Source: Pseudacidovorax sp. RU35E (lineage in GTDB: Bacteria; Pseudomonadota; Gammaproteobacteria; Burkholderiales; Burkholderiaceae_C). From it: a stretch of 64,000 nucleotides of DNA. The position numbers and the translations under genes are program-made. The notes beneath the pieces are model-generated. The model worked only from the letters and a program-made list of their open reading frames with translations. It was not told where the DNA came from and did not search any database. The stretch lies in NCBI RefSeq assembly GCF_900156165.1, contig NZ_FTMY01000008.1:124001-188000 (forward strand). Reading direction: 5' to 3'. Below are positions 17,482 to 26,655 of the stretch, in pieces (position 1 is the stretch's first letter; the number at the start of each line of letters is the position of its first letter).

Positions 17482-17916
17482 ATGAAGTCCATCCTCGTCA
17501 TCTGCGTCGGGAATATTTGTCGCAGTCCCATGGCCGAGGCCTTGCTTGCCCGTGAACTGCCGGCCGTGCAGGTACGGTCCGCCGGCACCGGCGCTCTCAT
17601 CGGCCATGCGGCCGATCCCATAGCGCAGACCCTCATGGCCGAGCGCGGCATCGACATCGCCGCGCACCGCGCCCGGCAGGTGACCCGGGCGATGTGCCAG
17701 GAGGTCGACCTCGTGCTCGCCATGGACGACGCCCAGAAGCGTTTCATCGAACAGAGCTACCCCTTCACGCGAGGCCGGATCTACCGCATCGGCGAAGCCG
17801 CCAAGGTGAACGTGCCCGACCCCTACAAGGAAGGCCGCGATGCGTTCGAGAACGCTTTGCAGCTCATCGACGCCGGTGTCCAGGTCTGGGCAGAGCGGAT
17901 CCGCAAACTTTCATAA
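17482..17916 (+). CDS. etp: Low-molecular-weight protein-tyrosine phosphatase (Etp/Wzb type)
   Basis: This 144-residue cytoplasmic phosphatase removes phosphate from the tyrosine kinase encoded next, the cycle needed for capsule export. The P-loop is C8-V-G-N-I-C-R14-S (CX5R). The general acid is D113 in NVPDPYKEG, and SAGTGALIGHAADP is a typical family segment. It lies 112 bases after the GfcC-YjbH fusion gene and 26 bases before the kinase gene. The same gene pair closes the E. coli gfcABCDE-etp-etk operon. Also known as wzb. Confidence 0.93.
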   Translation: MKSILVICVGNICRSPMAEALLARELPAVQVRSAGTGALIGHAADPIAQTLMAERGIDIAAHRARQVTRAMCQEVDLVLAMDDAQKRFIEQSYPFTRGRIYRIGEAAKVNVPDPYKEGRDAFENALQLIDAGVQVWAERIRKLS

Positions 17917-17942
17917 AGTCTTCAGCCCCAGCGGCCAGCCCC

Positions 17943-20174
17943 ATGCAAACTTCCCCCGCCCACGTTCCGCCGCCAGAGAAAGACGATGACGAGATACATC
18001 TGGCCGAGTATTTCGACATCCTGGTGGACAACCGCTGGCTCGTGGTCACCATCACAGCCCTGGCACTGCTCATCGGCGCCGCCTATGCGCTGCTCGCCAC
18101 GCCCATCTACCAGTCGAATCTGCTGATCCAGGTCGAGGATGCAGCGCCGGATGCCAAGGGCTTCCTGGGCGACGCATCCAGCCTCTTCGAGGTCAAGACG
18201 CCTGCCACTGGCGAAATCCAGGTGCTGCGCTCTCGCCTGGTGATCGGCGGTGCGGTCGATGCCACGCGCTTCTACATCGATGCGCGGCCCGACTACGTGC
18301 CCGTGGTGGGCGAATGGCTGTCGCGCCGGGCGAAGTCACTGTCCACGCCCATGTCGCTCCCCGGGCTGGGTGGCCGGGTCTACGGCACAGAAAAGATCGA
18401 CGTCAGCCGTTTCATTGTTCCCCCTGAACTGGAGGACCAAAAGCCTTTCACCATCACCGCACAGGGCGGGGGCCGTTTTCAGGTCGAGCATCCCGACCTC
18501 GATCAGCCCATCAACGGCCGCGTGGGTGAACAGCTCGAACAGAAGACGCCCTTTGGCGAACTCGAACTCAAGATCGACACGCTCGACGGTGAGGCCGGTG
18601 CCAAGTTCGTCGTGCACCGCTACTCGCGCCTGCGCACGATCGAAGAGCTGCAGCGCCGCCTGCAGGCTGGCGAGCAGGGCCGCCAGTCGAACGTGATCAG
18701 CGTGGCGCTGGAAGACAGCAACCGCACGCGACTCACCTCAATCCTGAACGCCATCGCCGCCACCTACGTCGACCAGAACCGCGAGCGCAAGGCAGCCGAA
18801 GCCGAGCGCACGCTGGGCTTCCTGGACCAGCAGCTGCCCGAGTTCAAGCGCCAGCTCGAGCGATCGGAGGACGCCTACACGCGCTTCCGCAACCAGAACT
18901 CGACCGTGGCGTTCGACGAAGAGGCCAAGGCCACGCTCACGCAGATCGTCGAACTGCAAGGCAAGCTGCTCGAAGCGCAGCAGAAACGCCGCGAGCTGGC
19001 TGCGCTCTACACCGGGAATCACCCGCGCATCCAGACGATCGACCAGCAGATCGGCCTGATCCAGAAGGACATCAACGCCCTCAATAGCCGCGTGGGCCGT
19101 ATGCCCACCATCCAGCAGGACACCTTCCGCTTCGAGCGGGACGTACGAGTTGGCAGCCAGCTCTACCAGTCGCTGCTCAACAACTCGCTGCAACTGCGGC
19201 TGGTCAAGGAAGGCAAGACCGGAAACGTCCGACTGCTCGACTCCGCCGCTTCGCCTCGCTTGCCGGTCAAGCCCCAAAAGGGCTTGATCGTGGCGCTCGC
19301 TGGCGTCCTCGGGCTGCTTGCCGGCATTGCCCTGGCTTTCGTGCGCAGCATGTTCTTCAGCGGTATCCGCAATCCCCAGGAGATCGAGAACCACACCGGC
19401 ATGAGTGTGATGTCGGTCATTCCATACACGCTCGAGCAGGGCGTGCTGGAAGCGCGGATGGCGGCAGGCCAGAAGGGTGTGCACGTCCTCACCACCACCA
19501 ACCCGGAGAGCACCGCCGTCGAAAGCGTGCGCAGCCTGCGCATCGCGCTGCAGTTCGCGCTGCTGGAGGCTGGCAACAACCGCGTGCTGATCACCGGTCC
19601 AACGCCTGGCATCGGCAAGAGCTTCGTGTCTGCGAACTTCGCGGCCGTCATGGCGGCCGCAGGCAAGCGGGTGCTGCTGCTCGATGCCGACATGCGCAAG
19701 GGCTACATCAACAAGCAGTTCGGCCTCAAGCGGGAAGGCGGCCTGTCCGAACTGCTGCTGGGCGACCTGACGCTCGAGCAGGCGACACACACCCAGGTGG
19801 TGCCGAATCTGGACGTGATGACGACCGGCCGCTATCCGCCCAATCCTTCGGACATGCTGATGTCCGACACCTTCGCACGGCTGTTGGACACCTTGTCGGC
19901 CCAATACGATCTCGTGGTGATGGACGCCCCACCGGTGCTGGTGGCCGCAGACGCGGCTGCAGCCGGAGCGCATGCTGCCGTGGTGCTGATGGTGGCCCGT
20001 GCCGATCAGACACAGATGGGCGAGCTGGTGGAGAGCAACAAGCGCCTGCGTCAAGCCAATGTCGCGCCAGCGGGCGTCGTGTTCAACGCCATGGACATGA
20101 CCCGTCGCCACTACGGCAGCCAGGGCTACCGCTACGGCGGCTATCGCTACACCGAATACAAGTACAAGTCCTGA
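17943..20174 (+). CDS. etk: Polysaccharide co-polymerase and tyrosine autokinase (Etk/Wzc type)
   Basis: The 743-residue inner-membrane protein is a bacterial tyrosine kinase of the Wzc/Etk class that controls polymer length and export. Order: Wzz-like start with TM1 (about 32-52), a large periplasmic region with coiled coil (about 280-385), TM2 (about 448-468), then the kinase. The kinase has Walker A GPTPGIGKS (552-560), Walker A' VLLLDAD (577-583) and Walker B LVVMDAP (657-663). The last 20 residues carry seven tyrosines (positions 724-741), the autophosphorylation cluster. All key motifs are present. A strong terminator follows 60 bases downstream. Confidence 0.95.
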   Translation: MQTSPAHVPPPEKDDDEIHLAEYFDILVDNRWLVVTITALALLIGAAYALLATPIYQSNLLIQVEDAAPDAKGFLGDASSLFEVKTPATGEIQVLRSRLVIGGAVDATRFYIDARPDYVPVVGEWLSRRAKSLSTPMSLPGLGGRVYGTEKIDVSRFIVPPELEDQKPFTITAQGGGRFQVEHPDLDQPINGRVGEQLEQKTPFGELELKIDTLDGEAGAKFVVHRYSRLRTIEELQRRLQAGEQGRQSNVISVALEDSNRTRLTSILNAIAATYVDQNRERKAAEAERTLGFLDQQLPEFKRQLERSEDAYTRFRNQNSTVAFDEEAKATLTQIVELQGKLLEAQQKRRELAALYTGNHPRIQTIDQQIGLIQKDINALNSRVGRMPTIQQDTFRFERDVRVGSQLYQSLLNNSLQLRLVKEGKTGNVRLLDSAASPRLPVKPQKGLIVALAGVLGLLAGIALAFVRSMFFSGIRNPQEIENHTGMSVMSVIPYTLEQGVLEARMAAGQKGVHVLTTTNPESTAVESVRSLRIALQFALLEAGNNRVLITGPTPGIGKSFVSANFAAVMAAAGKRVLLLDADMRKGYINKQFGLKREGGLSELLLGDLTLEQATHTQVVPNLDVMTTGRYPPNPSDMLMSDTFARLLDTLSAQYDLVVMDAPPVLVAADAAAAGAHAAVVLMVARADQTQMGELVESNKRLRQANVAPAGVVFNAMDMTRRHYGSQGYRYGGYRYTEYKYKS

Positions 20175-20234
20175 AGATCACCTTGCCGCCTCGTGCGGCA
20201 AGGCCGCCACGGCGCTTCTGGCGCCAGCAGAAAC

Positions 20235-20264
20235 GACAAGGGCCGCCTGAGGGCGGCCCTTGTC
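20235..20264. terminator. Bidirectional intrinsic terminator between etk and gfcE
   Basis: A perfect 13-bp stem, GACAAGGGCCGCC (20235-20247) with GGCGGCCCTTGTC (20252-20264), has a TGAG loop. It lies between the convergent etk and gfcE stop codons and is very stable. The T-run is short on both sides, yet the location and stability make a shared terminator likely. Confidence 0.75.
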
Positions 20265-20304
20265 ATTGGCGAAAGAGAAGCGGCTCGGCGCCGCCTCCGC
20301 CGAC

Positions 20305-21465
20305 TTACCAACCGCGAGCGCGGTCGATGGTTTCGCTGCCCGTGTTGACGGCGGCCGCAGACGGCAGGATGAGGCTGATCACGCGGTTCCAGCGCACGAG
20401 CGGCACCGGATCGATATAGATCACGTCCTGAGGTCGCATCGGAAACTGGCTGGCGAGCGCAAAGGCAGCGGGGTTCTTGGCGTCCAGCTGGAAGATCGCC
20501 GGCGAGCCGGTCGCACCCTTGCGGATCACGTAGATCTGGGACGGGTTGGACGTGTCGAGGGTCGGTCCGCCTGCCTCGCCCAGCGCTTCGTTGAGCGTCA
20601 GGCGGCCTGAGCCGCGCAAGGCAAGCGCCGTCGGCCGCAGCACCTCGCCCATGATGTAGACCTTCGTGTCCTCGCGCGTACCGACGGTGATCGTGTCGTT
20701 CGCTCGCAGGGGGATGTCGTTGAGGTCGTAGCCAGCCTCGCGAAGCGCCGGCAGGTCGACGCGCACCGAGCGCCCACCGCGCGTCAGCACGATCGAGGAC
20801 CGGTCGCCCGCATCGGTGATGCCGCCTGCACGGTTGATGGCTTCCGCCATGGTCATCGGCAGGTCGGTGAAGATCTGCGAACCGGGTGTTCGCACCTGGC
20901 CTTCAACGTAGGCGCGGCGGCTGCGGAAGGACTGGATGCGGACGGTGACCTGCGGACTCTGGATGTTGCGGGCCAGACGGCGGGCGATCAGGTCGCCGGC
21001 TTCCGACTCGGTCATGCCCTCGATCTTGACGCGCCCCACATAGGGAAAAGAGATTTCGCCATTGGCGCCGACGATGAAGCCCGGCGCCACGCTCACACCC
21101 GTCGGATCGACCGACTGCGTGATCACGGCGCCCGCATTGGGCAGCAGTTCCGGGTGGTCGTACACGATGACGCCGATCACATCGCCCGGCCCGATCGTGT
21201 AGGGATCCGGCTTGCCGAACAGGGCGCGGACGTCAGAGGGCACGCCGGTGGGCGTGAGCTGCTGCAGTGTGCGCACCAGCGCCGTCGTGATCGGGGTGAT
21301 GCGACCTTCCGGCGCTTCATCGGGCACGTACTGGAACTTCGGCGGCAGCTCGCTCTGGTCCGAGTAAGGACCCACCGATCCCGGCCCTGGGATCACCGTG
21401 CAACCCTGGAGAGCTGCGGCAGCCGCCAACACCGTCCAGGCCGGCACATTCGCTGGAAATTTCAA
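20305..21465 (-). CDS. gfcE: Outer-membrane polysaccharide exporter lipoprotein (GfcE/Wza)
   Basis: This 386-residue lipoprotein belongs to the Wza/GfcE polysaccharide export family, which forms the octameric outer-membrane channel. The lipobox is L19-Q-G-C22. The Poly_export domain (DPYTIGPGDVIGVIVYDHPEL) and SLBB repeats (for example EGQVRTPGSQIFTDLPMTMAEAI and MGEVLRPTALALRGSGRLTLNEAL) follow. The C-terminal PLVRWNRVISLILPS would form the membrane-spanning helix ring. No ATG fits; a TTG at 21465 with AGGG 8 bases upstream gives an exact lipoprotein signal. Unlike its partners the gene is on the minus strand, 134 bases after hisF, so his-operon read-through may transcribe it. Confidence 0.92.
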   Translation of the reverse strand: MKFPANVPAWTVLAAAAALQGCTVIPGPGSVGPYSDQSELPPKFQYVPDEAPEGRITPITTALVRTLQQLTPTGVPSDVRALFGKPDPYTIGPGDVIGVIVYDHPELLPNAGAVITQSVDPTGVSVAPGFIVGANGEISFPYVGRVKIEGMTESEAGDLIARRLARNIQSPQVTVRIQSFRSRRAYVEGQVRTPGSQIFTDLPMTMAEAINRAGGITDAGDRSSIVLTRGGRSVRVDLPALREAGYDLNDIPLRANDTITVGTREDTKVYIMGEVLRPTALALRGSGRLTLNEALGEAGGPTLDTSNPSQIYVIRKGATGSPAIFQLDAKNPAAFALASQFPMRPQDVIYIDPVPLVRWNRVISLILPSAAAVNTGSETIDRARGW

Positions 21466-21473
21466 GTCAACTA

Positions 21474-21477
21474 CCCT
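21474..21477 (-). promoter_or_regulatory. Ribosome-binding site deciding the gfcE TTG start
   Basis: AGGG on the minus strand lies 8 bases before the TTG at 21465. The next possible start, GTG at 21447, has no such site and would shorten the signal peptide. Confidence 0.6.
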
Positions 21478-21599
21478 AAATGGATCAATGGAGGCGGCCT
21501 TCGACAGGCCGCAAAGACCGCACACGCGCCAGCGTGCGGCAGGGCGCAAGGCTGGCGACCGATGATATTCGGCTTTGAAACGGCAACGACGCCAAAATG

Positions 21600-22379
21600 T
21601 CAACGACGCACAACGATGCCCCGCCCGGCCATATGCGCCTTGGCCTCGTCAACCGTGTGCTGGCCGTAATGGAAGATGCTGGCGGCGAGCACTGCGTCGG
21701 CACCACCCTGCTGTACGCCGTCGGCGAGATCCGCCAGCGAGCCGACGCCGCCGGAAGCAATCACCGGCACGCTGACCGCATCGCTCACGGCGCGGGTGAG
21801 TGCGAGGTCGAAGCCGCTCTTGGTGCCGTCGCGGTCCATGCTGGTCAGAAGGATTTCGCCCGCGCCACGACGTGCCATCTCGGTGGCCCACTGCACCGCG
21901 TCCAGGCCGGTGTTCTTGCGCCCGCCGTGGCTGTAGACGTCCCAGCCATCGCCGCGCTTCGCCGCTTCTTCGGGCGTCCGCCGCTTGGCGTCGATGGCCA
22001 CCACGATGCACTGGGCGCCGTATTTGGTCGAGGCATCCTCGATCACCTGGGGATTGGCGATGGCGGCGGAATTGAAGCTGGTCTTGTCGGCACCGGCATT
22101 GAGCAGCCGGCGCACGTCTTCCACCGTGCGCACGCCGCCGCCCACCGTCAGCGGAATGAAGACCTGCGAAGCCACGGCTTCGATGATCGGCAGGATCAGG
22201 TCGCGGCCGTCGCTGGTGGCCGTGATGTCCAGGAAGGTCAGCTCGTCGGCGCCCTGCGCGTTGTAGCGCGCGGCGATTTCCACCGGATCGCCCGCGTCGC
22301 GCAGTTCCAGGAAATTGACGCCCTTGACCACCCGGCCCCCGGTGACGTCCAGGCAGGGAATGATGCGTTTGGCGAGCAT
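21600..22379 (-). CDS. hisF: HisF, cyclase subunit of imidazole glycerol phosphate synthase
   Basis: HisF joins with the glutaminase HisH to convert PRFAR to imidazole glycerol phosphate and AICAR. The 259-residue (beta-alpha)8 barrel shows catalytic D11 ([10 protein letters not shown]), the second catalytic Asp in [10 protein letters not shown], and phosphate-binding loops LTVGGGVRT and IASGGVGSL. The start at 22379 is where the family begins, 7 bases after the mutarotase gene. It normally precedes hisI; here gfcE follows instead. Two modest hairpins (21494-21512 and 21518-21539) after the stop lack T-runs. Confidence 0.97.
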   Translation of the reverse strand: MLAKRIIPCLDVTGGRVVKGVNFLELRDAGDPVEIAARYNAQGADELTFLDITATSDGRDLILPIIEAVASQVFIPLTVGGGVRTVEDVRRLLNAGADKTSFNSAAIANPQVIEDASTKYGAQCIVVAIDAKRRTPEEAAKRGDGWDVYSHGGRKNTGLDAVQWATEMARRGAGEILLTSMDRDGTKSGFDLALTRAVSDAVSVPVIASGGVGSLADLADGVQQGGADAVLAASIFHYGQHTVDEAKAHMAGRGIVVRR

Positions 22380-22386
22380 GGCGGGA

Positions 22387-23247
22387 TCAGGAAATCGAAG
22401 AGGAGGAGGAAGGCCGGGCGTCGAGTTGCTGCCACAGCCGCACTTCGGTGCCGGGCGCGAGTTCGACGGGCGTGTCGATGGCCGCAGCCTCGACGCAGAG
22501 CATGTGGCGCCAACCATCGGCCGGCATGTCCGCCAGGCGCGCGCACAGTTCCGGGCCGGGATTCCACACCACTGTTTCGGGACAGGAGGACGATGAAGAA
22601 ATCTGCAGATCGCCGGTCGGCGTGTGGAGCACCAGGGGATGGACAGGCGCCGCATAGACGCTGTCGAATTCGTCGCCGAAGCGCAGTGCTTCGCGGGATT
22701 CGGTCGAATGCTCGTCTCGCACGGCGTCCCACCGGGCGGCGCCCTGCAGCCCTCGGAGATGCACGTCCGCCAGGTCGTCCACCTGCAGGTAGCTGTGGAG
22801 CGCCACCGTGAAGGACCAGGGCGTCGTACCGGTGTTGTGCACCTGCAGCTCGATGCGCAGGACGTTGGCCTCGGGCACATGCACGCTCAGGCGCAGCGCG
22901 AAGCGCTGCGGCCACGCGGCCCGGGTTTGGTCGCTGTCCGTGAGGCCAACGACGACGGTGTCGGGGGCCGCGTCGGGGAGCACCTGCCAGGGCAGGTTGC
23001 GCGCGAAGCCATGCTTGACCAGTGGACCGCGTTGATTGAATTGCGGAAAACAGACCGGTACGCCGCCGCGGATGGCGGCATGGCTATCGAACACCGCCCT
23101 GGGACTCAGATAGAGCCGCTCCGTGCCGTCCGCGCTGCGCCACGACAGCACATGGCCGCCATGCAGCGCCACGGTCACCTGGTCTCCCGTGGCCGCCAAC
23201 AGCTCGATGGCCGGCTGGCCGTGAACGGTGATCTCGCGCAGGCTCAT
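22387..23247 (-). CDS. D-hexose-6-phosphate mutarotase (YeaD-like aldose epimerase)
   Basis: The 286-residue protein belongs to the aldose 1-epimerase superfamily, YeaD branch, which interconverts alpha and beta anomers of hexose 6-phosphates. Typical segments are [46 protein letters not shown] and [18 protein letters not shown]. These include the conserved His and Asp/Glu region of the active site. It lies between hisA and hisF, 51 and 7 bases away, so it must share their transcript. No histidine-pathway reaction needs it; it may act on another phosphosugar or be placed here by chance. Confidence 0.88.
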   Translation of the reverse strand: MSLREITVHGQPAIELLAATGDQVTVALHGGHVLSWRSADGTERLYLSPRAVFDSHAAIRGGVPVCFPQFNQRGPLVKHGFARNLPWQVLPDAAPDTVVVGLTDSDQTRAAWPQRFALRLSVHVPEANVLRIELQVHNTGTTPWSFTVALHSYLQVDDLADVHLRGLQGAARWDAVRDEHSTESREALRFGDEFDSVYAAPVHPLVLHTPTGDLQISSSSSCPETVVWNPGPELCARLADMPADGWRHMLCVEAAAIDTPVELAPGTEVRLWQQLDARPSSSSSIS

Positions 23248-23298
23248 CCGACGATCCTGAGGCGGGCTGCCGTGACGGAGGTGGAAAGCGCCGTAGCC

Positions 23299-24045
23299 TT
23301 AGGCCGCATTGGCCAGCTCGTCGGCGCGTGCCTGCGCCCGCGCGAAATCCAGATCGCCAGAGTAGATCGCGCGACCGCAGATCACGCCTTCGACGCCCTC
23401 GCCTTCGACCGCGCACAGCTGCTCGATGTCGGCCATGTTGGACAGACCGCCCGACGCGATCACCGGAATGGTCAGCGCCTGCGCCAGTCGCACTGTCGCG
23501 TCGATGTTGATGCCCGAAAGCATGCCGTCGCGGCCGATGTCGGTGTAGATGATGGACTCGACGCCGTAGTCTTCGAACTTCTTGCCCAGGTCCACCACCT
23601 CGTGGCCGGTGAGCTTGCTCCAGCCGTCGGTGGCCACCTTGCCGTCCTTGGCGTCCAGGCCCACGATGATGTGGCCGCCGAAGGCCACGCAGGCGTCCTT
23701 GAGAAAGCCGGGGTTCTTCACCGCCGCCGTGCCGATGATCACGTAGCGCAGGCCGTCGTCGATGTAGCGCTCGATGGTGTCCAGGTCGCGGATGCCGCCG
23801 CCCAGCTGCACCGGGATGTCATCACCGACCTCGCGCAGGATCGCCTTGATGGCCGCATGGTTCTGCGGCTTGCCGGCGAAGGCGCCGTTCAGGTCGACCA
23901 GGTGCAGGCGGCGGGCGCCGGCCTCCACCCATTTGCGCGCCATGGCCGCGGGGTCTTCGCTGAAGACGGTCGATTGGTCCATGTCGCCCTGCTTGAGCCG
24001 AACGCAATGGCCGTCCTTGAGATCGATGGCGGGAATGAGGAGCAT
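23299..24045 (-). CDS. hisA: HisA, ProFAR isomerase
   Basis: HisA performs the Amadori rearrangement of ProFAR to PRFAR, step 4 of histidine synthesis. The 248-residue barrel has the catalytic Asp residues in [11 protein letters not shown] (D8) and [13 protein letters not shown], plus the phosphate loops VQLGGGIRD and VIASGGLSN. It begins 132 bases after hisH, the largest gap in the his cluster, in which I see no gene or hairpin. Confidence 0.97.
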   Translation of the reverse strand: MLLIPAIDLKDGHCVRLKQGDMDQSTVFSEDPAAMARKWVEAGARRLHLVDLNGAFAGKPQNHAAIKAILREVGDDIPVQLGGGIRDLDTIERYIDDGLRYVIIGTAAVKNPGFLKDACVAFGGHIIVGLDAKDGKVATDGWSKLTGHEVVDLGKKFEDYGVESIIYTDIGRDGMLSGINIDATVRLAQALTIPVIASGGLSNMADIEQLCAVEGEGVEGVICGRAIYSGDLDFARAQARADELANAA

Positions 24046-24177
24046 GATGAGGCGCTGAGGAGTGCCGGGAACAAACGAGAAGAGAGGCGGAAGCGATCGG
24101 CTTCGATCCGGCCGCCGGGGACTGCGATGCAGAGCACGCAGTCGCGCACCGCAACCGGGGCAGTGGGCTTGGCCGTC

Positions 24178-24834
24178 TCAGGGAGTCCAGTGGAGGAAGT
24201 TCCGGTAGAGCTGCAGACCGTGGTCGGCGCTCTTCTCCGGGTGAAATTGGGTCGCAAAAATGTTATCGCGGGCCACCGCAGCGGTAAAGCGGCCCCCATA
24301 GTCCGCCTCGCCCACACTGTGCGCCGCATCCTGCGGCCGGGCGTAGAAGCTGTGGACGAAATAGAACCATTCGTTGTCGGGAATGCCTTGCCACATCGCA
24401 TGCGGCCGCGCCTGCTGCACTTGGTTCCAGCCCATCTGCGGCACCTTGAAATGGCTGCCGTCGGGCTGAAGGCGGCCGGCCAGCTGGAAGCGCAGCACCT
24501 CGCCGGGAATCAGGTCCAGGCCGTTGCTGGGCCCTTCCTCGCTGCGCCCCAGCAGCATCTGCATGCCGACGCACACGCCGAACAGCGGTTTGCTGGCCGC
24601 GGCTTCGAGCACCGAGGCCAGCAGGCCCGACTCGCGCAGCTCGCGCATGCAGTCGGGCATGGCACCCTGGCCGGGCAGCACCACACGGGTGGCGGCACGC
24701 ACGACATCGGGGTCGGCCGTCACGTGCACCTCCACGCCCGCGGCATCGGCCGCATGACGCACGGCCTGCGACACGGACCACAGGTTGCCCATGCCGTAGT
24801 CCACCACGGCGACGCTGTTCTTCATCGGAGTCAT
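24178..24834 (-). CDS. hisH: HisH, glutamine amidotransferase subunit of IGP synthase
   Basis: HisH hydrolyses glutamine and channels ammonia to HisF. The 218-residue class I amidotransferase has nucleophile C88 in [10 protein letters not shown] and the H198/E200 pair in TQFHPEKS. The oxyanion region LPGQGAM is also present. A second ATG three codons later (24825) is an equally possible start. hisB ends 43 bases upstream. Confidence 0.96.
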   Translation of the reverse strand: MTPMKNSVAVVDYGMGNLWSVSQAVRHAADAAGVEVHVTADPDVVRAATRVVLPGQGAMPDCMRELRESGLLASVLEAAASKPLFGVCVGMQMLLGRSEEGPSNGLDLIPGEVLRFQLAGRLQPDGSHFKVPQMGWNQVQQARPHAMWQGIPDNEWFYFVHSFYARPQDAAHSVGEADYGGRFTAAVARDNIFATQFHPEKSADHGLQLYRNFLHWTP

Positions 24835-24877
24835 TCGGGTCGGATAGGACCGGTCGGGCGACGGTGCGCCAGGAGTT

Positions 24878-25525
24878 TTACAGGGAGCCCTTGGTAGAGG
24901 GAATCACGCCCGCCGAGCGCGGGTCGAGCTCGAGCGCGGCGCGAACGGCGCGGGCGAAGGCCTTGAAGATCGTCTCGCACTGGTGGTGCGCATTGACGCC
25001 CTTGAGGTTGTCGATGTGCAGCGTCACGCCGGCATGGTTGACGAAGCCCTGGAAGAACTCGAAGGCCAGCTGGGTGTCGAAGCCGCCGACCATGCCGCTG
25101 GTGAAGCGCACGTCCATGTGCAGACCCGGGCGGCCCGAGAAGTCGACCACCACGCGCGACAGCGCCTCGTCCAACGGCACGTAGGCATGGCCGTAACGGC
25201 GGATGCCCTTCTTGTCGCCCACGGCGCGGGCGACGGCCTGGCCCAGAGTGATGCCGACGTCTTCCACCGTGTGGTGGCCGTCGATGTGGAGGTCGCCCTC
25301 GCACTGCACGTCCAGGTCGATCAGGCCGTGGCGGGCAATCTGGTCGAGCATGTGGTCGAAGAAGCCGATGCCGGTGGCCAGTTGGGCCTTGCCACTGCCG
25401 TCGAGGTCGACGCGCACGCGGATCTTCGTCTCGGCCGTGTTGCGGGCGACCTCGGCGATGCGCGCCGGGGGCGTAGCGCCGCTGGCGGCGGCAACGATGG
25501 CGTCGGGAGCCGTGGGGGTGTTCAT
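24878..25525 (-). CDS. hisB: HisB, imidazoleglycerol-phosphate dehydratase
   Basis: HisB removes water from imidazole glycerol phosphate, step 6 of the pathway, using two manganese ions. The 215-residue protein is the monofunctional type, without the phosphatase domain of enterobacterial HisB. Metal-binding motifs are [23 protein letters not shown] and [16 protein letters not shown]. The first 25 residues form an Ala-rich extension before the conserved start. Its ATG overlaps the hisC stop by 4 bases. Confidence 0.97.
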   Translation of the reverse strand: MNTPTAPDAIVAAASGATPPARIAEVARNTAETKIRVRVDLDGSGKAQLATGIGFFDHMLDQIARHGLIDLDVQCEGDLHIDGHHTVEDVGITLGQAVARAVGDKKGIRRYGHAYVPLDEALSRVVVDFSGRPGLHMDVRFTSGMVGGFDTQLAFEFFQGFVNHAGVTLHIDNLKGVNAHHQCETIFKAFARAVRAALELDPRSAGVIPSTKGSL

Positions 25526-26634
25526 AGGGAGGCTTGGAGGGCCGCCAGCATGCGCGCGTTGTCGTCGGGGGTGCCGACCGTCAGACGCAGGCAGTTCGCC
25601 AGCAGCGGGTGCATTCTAGAAACGTTCTTGATCAGGACCCCGCGCGCCTTCATGCCTGCGAAGGCGCCGTCGGCATCGGGCACGCGCAGCAGGACCATGT
25701 TGGCTTCGCTGGGCCACACCTTCACGCCGGGCAGCGCCACGAGCGCATCCATCAGCCGCCTGCGCTCGTCGCGGATCGCGCGGGCCTGCGCCTCGAATAC
25801 TTCAGCATGCGCGAGCGCGAAGAGCGCGCATTCGGCATTGAGCACGCTGATGTTGTAAGGCGGGCGCACCTTGTCGATCTCGGCGGCCAGCGCCTCGGGC
25901 GCCAGCAGGTAGCCGAGGCGCACGCCGGCCAGGCCGAACTTGCTCAGGGTGCGCATCAGCACGACATGGCCGTGCGCGGTCGGGTCACGGCGGATCTCGT
26001 CCAGCCAGCTGTGGGCGGCGAAGGGCTGGTAGGCCTCGTCGATCACCACCAGGCCGCCCTGCTCGCCCTGGGCGGCGATGAGCCGGCGCATGACGGCGGC
26101 GTCGAACAGGTTGGCGGTCGGGTTGTTGGGATAGGCCAGGTACAGCAGCGCCGGCTTGTGCTCGGCGATGGCGGCGAGCATGGCGGCCTCGTCGAGCTGG
26201 AAATCGGCATCCAGCGGCACGCCGACGAATTTCAAGCCCTGGAGCTGCGCGCTGAGCGCGTACATCACGAAGCCGGGCAGGGGCGCCAGGATGGTGGCGC
26301 CCGGCTGATCGCAGGCGATGGCCAGCAGCGAGATCAGCTCGTCGGAGCCGTTGCCCAGAACCAGCGACTGGCCCGCGGGCAGGTCCACATGGGCGGTGAT
26401 GGCCGCCTTGAGCCGCTGCGCCTCGTCGCCAGGATAGCGATTGACGGCCAGCGCCCCGAGGCGGGCGCCCAGTTCGGCTTGCAGCGCGGGCGGCAAGCCG
26501 TAGGGGTTCTCCATCGCGTCGAGCTTGAGCAGGCCTTCGGCGGACTGCACGACGTAGGCATGCATGTCGCGGACATCGGGGCGGATGCGCTCGAGGGCGC
26601 GGCGGGTCAAGTCGGACATCGGGGGCATGGTCAT
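25522..26634 (-). CDS. hisC: HisC, histidinol-phosphate aminotransferase
   Basis: This 370-residue class I/II aminotransferase transfers an amino group to imidazole acetol phosphate. The PLP lysine lies in [28 protein letters not shown] is the family N-terminal motif, and [14 protein letters not shown] and [10 protein letters not shown] bind PLP. The start could be the first ATG (26634) or MSDLTRRAL five codons later. It follows the Rap1a-like gene by 21 bases and overlaps hisB by 4. Confidence 0.96.
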   Translation of the reverse strand: MTMPPMSDLTRRALERIRPDVRDMHAYVVQSAEGLLKLDAMENPYGLPPALQAELGARLGALAVNRYPGDEAQRLKAAITAHVDLPAGQSLVLGNGSDELISLLAIACDQPGATILAPLPGFVMYALSAQLQGLKFVGVPLDADFQLDEAAMLAAIAEHKPALLYLAYPNNPTANLFDAAVMRRLIAAQGEQGGLVVIDEAYQPFAAHSWLDEIRRDPTAHGHVVLMRTLSKFGLAGVRLGYLLAPEALAAEIDKVRPPYNISVLNAECALFALAHAEVFEAQARAIRDERRRLMDALVALPGVKVWPSEANMVLLRVPDADGAFAGMKARGVLIKNVSRMHPLLANCLRLTVGTPDDNARMLAALQASL

Positions 26635-26655
26635 GAGTGGGGCGCCTTTCGTCGC

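Noticed and set aside
13180-21620. Direct repeats flanking the gfc cluster as insertion marks
   Set aside because: I compared the two junctions by eye and found no convincing matching repeat; only short CAACG-type similarities occur.
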